This document shows positions 1 through 4,363 of a stretch of DNA of 6,568 nucleotides, one piece after another. The notes under the pieces are model-generated. The model was not told the origin of the DNA. It saw only the letters and a list, made by a program, of their open reading frames with translations, and did not search any database. The position numbers and the translations under genes were made by a program. How positions within the stretch are numbered: position 1 is the stretch's first letter; each line of letters begins with the position of its first letter. Source of the DNA: Limnochordia bacterium (lineage in GTDB: Bacteria > Bacillota > Limnochordia > Darwinibacteriales > B1SED10-159); NCBI GenBank assembly GCA_007132255.1, contig SLOZ01000167.1, positions 1 through 6,568 on the forward strand. Direction: 5' to 3'.

Positions 1-1055
1 GCCGGTACTGTGTGGTGCGCAGTCTCGAAGGTGATCCCAGCGCCGAAGACCTTAAGGCTCAGGGCAAATGGGCTAACTCGGTGGATCGCCCCCCCATTGA
101 CACCTACGAGCAGCTAATGGAGTATTGGCGCAGTGACCGTCCGCAGCTTCTGGGGCCCTGCGGTGCCCAGTTTAGTTATTCCAATGATAGTTTTGCGCTC
201 CTGGGGGCTATCGTTGAGCGGGTCAGCGGTCAACCTTTCCCTGACTTCGTCGAACGGCGGCTTATGCAGCCCTTAGGCATGACCAGCAGTACGTTCGACC
301 CCGGACGTCTTGAGACTCTGCCCGATGTGACCCAGCTCTATCTGAAGACGTCGGCCGGAGATCTTATGGCGGCACCACAGTGGACCCATGCCCCGGCCAT
401 GCTGGGATCCGGTTACATCAAGTCCTCGGTGGTGGATCTTGTTCGCTACGGCCAACTGCTCCTGGGGCACCGCCAAGACATCCTCCAACCGCAGCTTTTG
501 GCCAAAATGACCGCACCGCACATTCCCTGTGGACGCTCCACGTACTACGGCTATGGGCTGATGGTTCACCCCGAGCACGGTGGTGAAAAAGTCATTGAGC
601 ACGGTGGCAGTCAGAAGGCTGTTTCCGCTGCCTTTGGCGCTGTGCCTGGCCGCGGCTTAACCGCGGCTGTTCTCACCAATCTCGCGGACGTTCCCGTTCA
701 GCGCATCTGGCTGGCGGCGGTAAATCTCGCCCTTGATCTGCCTGTAGACGAACCCTTTGCCCGGGAACCACAGTATGAAGCGAACTCTGCTGAAATGCAG
801 CGGTGGGTGGGCACGTATCGTTCCGAGGAAGGTGTCGAGCTCAGCATTGCGTTGGAGAACGGACAGGCCGTGCTCGAGTCGGGCGGTACAACGCAGCCGA
901 TCCGTCAGAGCGGACCCAACAGCGGCGCCATTGAACGCCGGGGCAGTGAAACGGGGATCACCTTTGTGCACGATGGACAGGGGAACATTTGCGGAATCCA
1001 GTACGGCTACCGGATCGTACCCAAAACAGCCACCGACGATACCTATGGTCAGTAG
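1..1055 (+). CDS. Serine hydrolase, beta-lactamase family (class C-like), 5'-truncated by window edge
   Basis: C-terminal fragment of a penicillin-recognising serine hydrolase (beta-lactamase / D-Ala-D-Ala carboxypeptidase / esterase superfamily). The reading frame is open to the left edge (first full codon at position 3), so the true start and the SxxK nucleophile motif are not visible; the GTG at 12 is not a credible start. Counting from position 12, the second motif Y-S-N is at residues 56-58, followed by the typical stretch LLGAIVERVSGQPF and then PLGMTSSTF. The third motif, the equivalent of KTG, is H-G-G at 197-199. Residues about 255-340 form a separate beta-rich tail beginning WVGTYRSEEGVELSI, as in many such hydrolases with a small C-terminal beta domain. 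The HGG form and the tail fit an esterase or peptidase-like member better than an antibiotic-resistance enzyme, but substrate cannot be assigned. The stop TAG at 1053-1055 is followed at once by a terminator. Confidence 0.88.
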   Translation, partial: RYCVVRSLEGDPSAEDLKAQGKWANSVDRPPIDTYEQLMEYWRSDRPQLLGPCGAQFSYSNDSFALLGAIVERVSGQPFPDFVERRLMQPLGMTSSTFDPGRLETLPDVTQLYLKTSAGDLMAAPQWTHAPAMLGSGYIKSSVVDLVRYGQLLLGHRQDILQPQLLAKMTAPHIPCGRSTYYGYGLMVHPEHGGEKVIEHGGSQKAVSAAFGAVPGRGLTAAVLTNLADVPVQRIWLAAVNLALDLPVDEPFAREPQYEANSAEMQRWVGTYRSEEGVELSIALENGQAVLESGGTTQPIRQSGPNSGAIERRGSETGITFVHDGQGNICGIQYGYRIVPKTATDDTYGQ

Positions 1056-1063
1056 ATTGGTGC

Positions 1064-1109
1064 AAAAAAGCAGCGGAACGCCTCAAATCTGGCGTTCCGC
1101 TGCTTTTTT
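1064..1109. terminator. Bidirectional Rho-independent terminator
   Basis: Perfect inverted repeat: left arm 1064-1082 (AAAAAAGCAGCGGAACGCC), 8-nt loop 1083-1090, right arm 1091-1109 (GGCGTTCCGCTGCTTTTTT). The 13-bp GC-rich core is flanked by six A on one side and six T on the other, so the transcript of either strand ends in a hairpin followed by U residues. It lies 8 bp after the stop of the beta-lactamase-family gene (plus strand) and 61 bp after the stop of the convergent CocE-like gene (minus strand), so it can serve both. Confidence 0.95.
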
Positions 1110-1170
1110 GCTGGATGAAGGTTTTATGGGTTCACGCGCTCGTCATCCATCAAGTACATAGCCGCAAGTT

Positions 1171-3282
1171 TCAAGATATGACCGGCAGGATAACACAGCT
1201 GGGATGGTCGGCATCATGGAAAATCTGCTGCTGCGCACACACGGGTTCCGTCTCCACATTGGGATCAGCAGCCGTATTGGGATGTGGGAATACCAGATTC
1301 TTGGCTCCCGATGTAATCTGCACTCGGATGCGATGTCCCTTTTGGATTGTGCAGGCGATTTTGCCCAAGGGAATCACATACTTCACGATGGCATTGGGCT
1401 CTAATAGTTCGGGCTCGGCAAAGGACTTGCGATAGCGAGCGCGAATCAAGCCGTCACAGAGCCGAATGGAATTACCTTCTGGATCCACGTCGGTCAGCCG
1501 CACCACCCAGTCCGTATCCGGGCAATCCGTGGCCGCATACAAAGTGGCCTCCACATCGCCAGCGAGGACCATATCGGTGGTCATGGCCTCGGACGTATAG
1601 AGCAGGACATCGGATCGCGCTTCCATTTGGCGATAGTTTTCCGGCACATGCAGTTCATTCTCAGACATATCAATCATGTGCGGTGCCGGATCGGCTGGAT
1701 CATAGACATAGACGTCACGGCGCTGGTCCGTACGGGGCGCTTGCGGCTCCAGACGACCGCTGCGGTCGTGGGCAGTGCCATCACTGTAGAGATACATGGG
1801 CCTGCAATCAGTTTCCGGAGGCGGCCAGCTCGATGCCTCGCGCCAGGTGTTGTCACCCACGGAGAAGTACTGCACCTTCGCTTCGCCGTCGACTCCCGTA
1901 TCCATGTCCTTCAAATGCCGGTCAAACCAGCGCAGATACAGCAGTTCCATGTCGGAGCGAACAGCCTCCGTACCGAAGGTGACATTATGGATTTCCCGGG
2001 CTGTGTTGAACTTGTGCTTCCACGGCCCCAGGATCAAACGCTGGTGCGGTCGCTGCTCTTCGGTGACCATCCGCCAAGCCTGGGATGTGCCAATGGTATC
2101 GTCATCATACCAGCCGGAGATAATCAGAGCGGGTATGTTGCTGGCACCAGTGGTCTGCGTCCAATCGGCCCGCTGCCAGTACGCATCAAAATTCGGATGA
2201 TCCAGCCATTCCTCCCAGAATGGGATGCTGTACCCCAGAGCCCGTTTGGGTATCTCCCGAAGCGGCCGGATCTGCAGCACCTCTTCCCAATCCGTACGCT
2301 GCGCTTTACTGCCGTCCGTGACTGGCTCGGATACCATAAACGCCCACGCCAGCATGCCGGAGAGCAGCGCACCGCCGCGAACGGGAATGTCGTAGAACGG
2401 TGTTCCTGCCGTGACGCGGCTGATGATCGCATGCAGATGCGGATTACCGCTGGCGGCAGCTGCCCACTGGACAAAGCCACCATACGAGCTGCCAATCATC
2501 CCGATGCGTTCATTGCACCATTCCTGCTCAGCCACCCAGTTCAGGGTATCATCTCCGTCTTCCTTTTCGAAGATATTCGGACTGAAAACGCCTTCGGAAT
2601 CGTGACGGCCGCGAGTATCCTGGATCACTAGGGCATAGCCTCGGTCCACAAAATGCAGAAAGGCAAAATGGCTGTTCATGCGGCCATAGGGTGTACGAAT
2701 AAGAATGGCTGGGAACGTTTCTCCCGGGGAGACCGCATCCGGCAACCAAACCTCTGTGGCCAAGCCACAGCCGTCTCGCGTGATTACGGTCTGCGTTCTC
2801 AGATGATGAATGCCTCGCCCTGACGGGGAAATTATGGCATCCTGCCACTGGGCCAGCGGCGTGAGGGATTCCATACCCTCCTCCACCAAGACGCCTTGGC
2901 CCGTGCGACTGTGTTGGACAAACGCCGAAATGCGGCCCGCCGCCACCACAAGGTCAAGAGGATCAGAGCCCGTTACCTGGAGCCAATAGACGCTATCGGC
3001 TTCGGAATCCACGGTTCCAGTCGTGTACTGATAGGTGTTGTCCTGCCAATCTGTCCAGGTTACTCCATCATGGCTGGCCAGCTTCTGATACTCCTCCCAG
3101 TGTGACCATACTCGTTCCAGTGGGAACTGGACCTTGAGATCTCCGGCGTCCTCCAACCGCTGCTCCGTCAACCACGCACCGGTCTCTGGCTTGCGCTGCG
3201 CGATCCAAACAGCATCATCGGTAAAGCGTACCTTCGCTCTCGCCATGCCATTATGATAAAATACATATGATTTCGTTCCCAA
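1171..3282 (-). CDS. CocE/NonD-type (peptidase S15-like) alpha/beta-hydrolase with extra N-terminal domain
   Basis: Predicted cytoplasmic serine hydrolase of the X-Pro dipeptidyl-peptidase S15 / cocaine esterase (CocE) group, which cleaves acyl or peptide bonds. No signal peptide or membrane segment is visible. With the TTG start at 3282 it is 703 residues. The catalytic domain begins near residue 163 (VITRDG, then FPAILIRTPYGR). The nucleophile is Ser266 in GSSYGG, the likely acid is Asp393 in GWYDD, and the likely base is His423 in GPWKH; this order and the Asp-His spacing match CocE. Residues from about 490 to the end form the beta-sandwich C-terminal domain of the family (pattern VVRLTDVDPEG). 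Residues 1 to about 155 are an extension not found in CocE (about 574 residues, nucleophile Ser117). An upstream ATG at 3393 would give 740 residues, but the added segment is Cys-rich and low in complexity and has no obvious Shine-Dalgarno site; an internal ATG at 3246 also lacks one. It is convergent with the beta-lactamase-family gene and divergent from the regulator. Substrate is unknown. Confidence 0.9.
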   Translation of the reverse strand: MGTKSYVFYHNGMARAKVRFTDDAVWIAQRKPETGAWLTEQRLEDAGDLKVQFPLERVWSHWEEYQKLASHDGVTWTDWQDNTYQYTTGTVDSEADSVYWLQVTGSDPLDLVVAAGRISAFVQHSRTGQGVLVEEGMESLTPLAQWQDAIISPSGRGIHHLRTQTVITRDGCGLATEVWLPDAVSPGETFPAILIRTPYGRMNSHFAFLHFVDRGYALVIQDTRGRHDSEGVFSPNIFEKEDGDDTLNWVAEQEWCNERIGMIGSSYGGFVQWAAAASGNPHLHAIISRVTAGTPFYDIPVRGGALLSGMLAWAFMVSEPVTDGSKAQRTDWEEVLQIRPLREIPKRALGYSIPFWEEWLDHPNFDAYWQRADWTQTTGASNIPALIISGWYDDDTIGTSQAWRMVTEEQRPHQRLILGPWKHKFNTAREIHNVTFGTEAVRSDMELLYLRWFDRHLKDMDTGVDGEAKVQYFSVGDNTWREASSWPPPETDCRPMYLYSDGTAHDRSGRLEPQAPRTDQRRDVYVYDPADPAPHMIDMSENELHVPENYRQMEARSDVLLYTSEAMTTDMVLAGDVEATLYAATDCPDTDWVVRLTDVDPEGNSIRLCDGLIRARYRKSFAEPELLEPNAIVKYVIPLGKIACTIQKGHRIRVQITSGAKNLVFPHPNTAADPNVETEPVCAQQQIFHDADHPSCVILPVIS

Positions 3283-3290
3283 TGTTATAT

Positions 3291-3297
3291 CTCCCCC
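3291..3297 (-). promoter_or_regulatory. Ribosome binding site deciding a TTG start for the CocE-like gene
   Basis: On the minus strand the sequence GGGGGAG (3297 down to 3291) is followed by 8 nt (ATATAACA) and then TTG at 3282-3280, in frame with the hydrolase. This is by far the best ribosome binding site near the 5' end of the gene. The ATG codons at 3393 and 3246 have no comparable site. Confidence 0.75.
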
Positions 3298-3338
3298 TTC
3301 CGATTCTTGTGTCCCACATTCGCCGCTGCATAAGGGAA

Positions 3339-3358
3339 GTCCTCGGTACACACCGGAC
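3339..3358 (-). other. Small imperfect hairpin in the leader of the CocE-like gene
   Basis: GTCC (3339-3342) pairs with GGAC (3355-3358), and GGT (3345-3347) pairs with ACC (3352-3354), around an ACAC loop with a two-base bulge (3343-3344). The structure lies about 40 bp upstream of the hydrolase ribosome binding site on its transcribed side. It could be an RNA leader element or part of a protein site, but seven base pairs with a bulge could also be chance. Confidence 0.25.
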
Positions 3359-3504
3359 GAAACTGGATCTTTCTCGCAAGCAAGTCCCGCCAACTATGGT
3401 GTCTTAGGTGACTGAGGTGCCTACCCGGGTCATTTCATGGATAAGCAAGTGCTCCGAGGAGGAGAACGCAGCCCGCTGCCGAATACTACTCGTAAGGATT
3501 TAAG

Positions 3505-3519
3505 TTTCATTCGAAATTC
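3505..3519 (+). promoter_or_regulatory. Possible operator of the DeoR-family regulator
   Basis: TTTCATTCGAAATTC contains the palindrome TTCGAA (3510-3515) within a TTTC-rich / GAAA-type imperfect symmetry. DeoR-family repressors of sugar metabolism often bind AT-rich sites with TTTC and CGAAA half-elements, and the site lies 46 bp upstream of the regulator's ATG, overlapping the -35 of the best candidate promoter. That position would suit autorepression of the regulator-enzyme operon. Only one copy is seen, so this is a suggestion from position and resemblance. Confidence 0.35.
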
Positions 3520-3534
3520 AATACGGGTTATGGA
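3506..3534 (+). promoter_or_regulatory. Weak candidate promoter for the regulator / glycyl radical enzyme operon
   Basis: TTCATT (3506-3511) as -35 and TATGGA (3529-3534) as -10 are separated by 17 bp and would start transcription near 3541, about 25 nt before the regulator's ATG. Each hexamer matches the sigma-A consensus at only about half of its positions, so this would be a weak or activated promoter, or the real one lies elsewhere in the region. Confidence 0.25.
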
Positions 3535-3565
3535 CTCGTCAAGAATTCTTTGAGGATGTGTGTCT

Positions 3566-4363
3566 ATGAACGAACGCCGCATGAAGATTTTGGAACTGGT
3601 CAACACTGAGCAGCGGCTGACCGTAGTTCAGCTGGCCGCAGCCATGAATGTTTCCCAAGTAACGATCCGCAAAGATTTAGACTATCTGGAGTCCCGCGGT
3701 CTGCTGCGTCGCGAACACGGTGCCGCTGTTTTAGATAACAGTGACGACATCCAAGGTCGGATGGCCATCAACTATGCCGGCAAACTGGAGATCGCGCGGG
3801 CCGCTGCCGCGTTGGTGACGGGCGGCGAAACCGTCATGATTGAGTCCGGTTCCTGCTGTGCTTTGTTGGCCGAGGAATTGGCTGCCGCCCAGCGCGGCAT
3901 TACGGTACTGACCAATTCCGTGTTCATTGCCGAGCATCTGCGAAGATTTCCCGAGACCAGAGTGATCCTGTTAGGCGGAGAATACCAAAACCAAAGCCAG
4001 GTCCTGGTTGGCCCGTTGGTCCGGCAGAACGCCGAAGCGTTCTTTGTGGATAAGCTCTTCTTAGGTACTGATGGCTTCGCTCCGGCCACCGGCTTTTCCG
4101 GAAAAGATCTGCTGCGCACGGAAGCTGTGCAGGCCATGGCCCGGCGAGCAGAAAAAACGATCATTCTCACCGAATCACATAAATTTAAGCGACAGGGTGT
4201 TGTGGCACAGTTTGCAGTGACCGATGTTCACACCGTGGTCACTGACAGCGGCATCCCACCCAACACCAGCGCCCAGCTGCGCCAAAACGGCGTCAACCTG
4301 CACATTGTCGAGACGGCGATCGAACCCCATGGTGCGGCTAGAAAAGAGGAGGAAACCCCGTGA
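3566..4363 (+). CDS. DeoR-family transcriptional regulator of a sugar-phosphate operon
   Basis: Complete 265-residue protein, the usual length for the DeoR/GlpR family, whose members mostly repress sugar catabolic operons and respond to phosphorylated sugars. The N-terminal winged helix-turn-helix is at about residues 18-56 (LTVVQLAAAMNVSQVTIRKDL, then ESRGLLRREHGAAVL), a typical family signature. The C-terminal sensor domain, of the ribose-5-phosphate-isomerase-like fold, shows the phosphate-binding-type loop ESGS at 93-96 (followed by Cys97-Cys98), TNS after a beta strand, LGGEY at 136-140, GTDGF, and ESHKF at 203-207 with the conserved lysine K206. I chose ATG 3566 because GAGG (3552-3555) is 10 nt away; a GTG at 3560 would add two residues but is only 4 nt from that site. 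Its TGA stop overlaps the GTG start of the glycyl radical enzyme, so it very likely controls that enzyme and senses its substrate or product. The ligand is inferred, not shown. Confidence 0.93.
   Translation: MNERRMKILELVNTEQRLTVVQLAAAMNVSQVTIRKDLDYLESRGLLRREHGAAVLDNSDDIQGRMAINYAGKLEIARAAAALVTGGETVMIESGSCCALLAEELAAAQRGITVLTNSVFIAEHLRRFPETRVILLGGEYQNQSQVLVGPLVRQNAEAFFVDKLFLGTDGFAPATGFSGKDLLRTEAVQAMARRAEKTIILTESHKFKRQGVVAQFAVTDVHTVVTDSGIPPNTSAQLRQNGVNLHIVETAIEPHGAARKEEETP
4346..4352 (+). promoter_or_regulatory. Ribosome binding site for the glycyl radical enzyme, inside the regulator gene
   Basis: GAGGAGG lies 7 nt before the GTG at 4360, near-ideal spacing, and sits within the last codons of the regulator. 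The regulator's stop TGA (4361-4363) overlaps the GTG in the arrangement GTGA, which is typical of translational coupling. Confidence 0.88.

Larger units (their letters stand above)
3283..3565. other. Divergent intergenic control region
   Basis: This 283-bp region separates the minus-strand hydrolase from the plus-strand regulator and must hold the promoters of both. It contains the two ribosome binding sites, a possible DeoR-type operator (3505-3519), a small imperfect hairpin on the hydrolase side (3339-3358), and an isolated purine tract GAGGAGGAG at 3456-3464 with no ATG, GTG or TTG within 20 nt after it. I could find no convincing -35/-10 pair for the hydrolase: TTGACG on the minus strand (about 3541-3536) is a good -35 match but lacks a good -10 at 16-18 bp. 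I recognise no known riboswitch or T-box consensus. A 38-codon frame (3437-3553) ends inside the regulator's ribosome binding site but has only a weak start context. Confidence 0.7.

Noticed and set aside
12..14. GTG at 12 as the start of the beta-lactamase-family gene
   Set aside because: The frame is open to the window edge, and a start here would leave the protein without its SxxK nucleophile motif, so the gene must begin further left.
1627..2631. Long open frame on the plus strand (334 codons) antisense to the CocE-like gene
   Set aside because: It lies entirely within a well-supported minus-strand gene with clear catalytic motifs; its translation matches no family I know and it has no convincing ribosome binding site. 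It is a by-product of the GC-biased codon use of the real gene.
3423..3430. Perfect 8-bp palindrome ACCCGGGT as an operator
   Set aside because: Too short, GC-rich and unflanked by further symmetry, and not placed at a recognisable promoter.
3378..3450. Direct repeat AAGCAAGT at 3378-3385 and 3443-3450
   Set aside because: Only 8 bp, two copies 65 bp apart, neither in a promoter-like context; within chance for this length.
3283..3480. Riboswitch or T-box in the leader of the CocE-like gene
   Set aside because: I looked for the conserved cores of T-box, SAM, lysine, cobalamin, fluoride, manganese and cyclic di-AMP elements on both strands and found none, and no terminator hairpin follows in the leader.
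3842..3868. Adjacent cysteines (Cys97-Cys98) in the sensor loop of the DeoR regulator as a redox switch
   Set aside because: I recall the ESGSCC form in other DeoR-family proteins, so it looks like a subgroup feature of the ligand loop and there is no further evidence for redox sensing.
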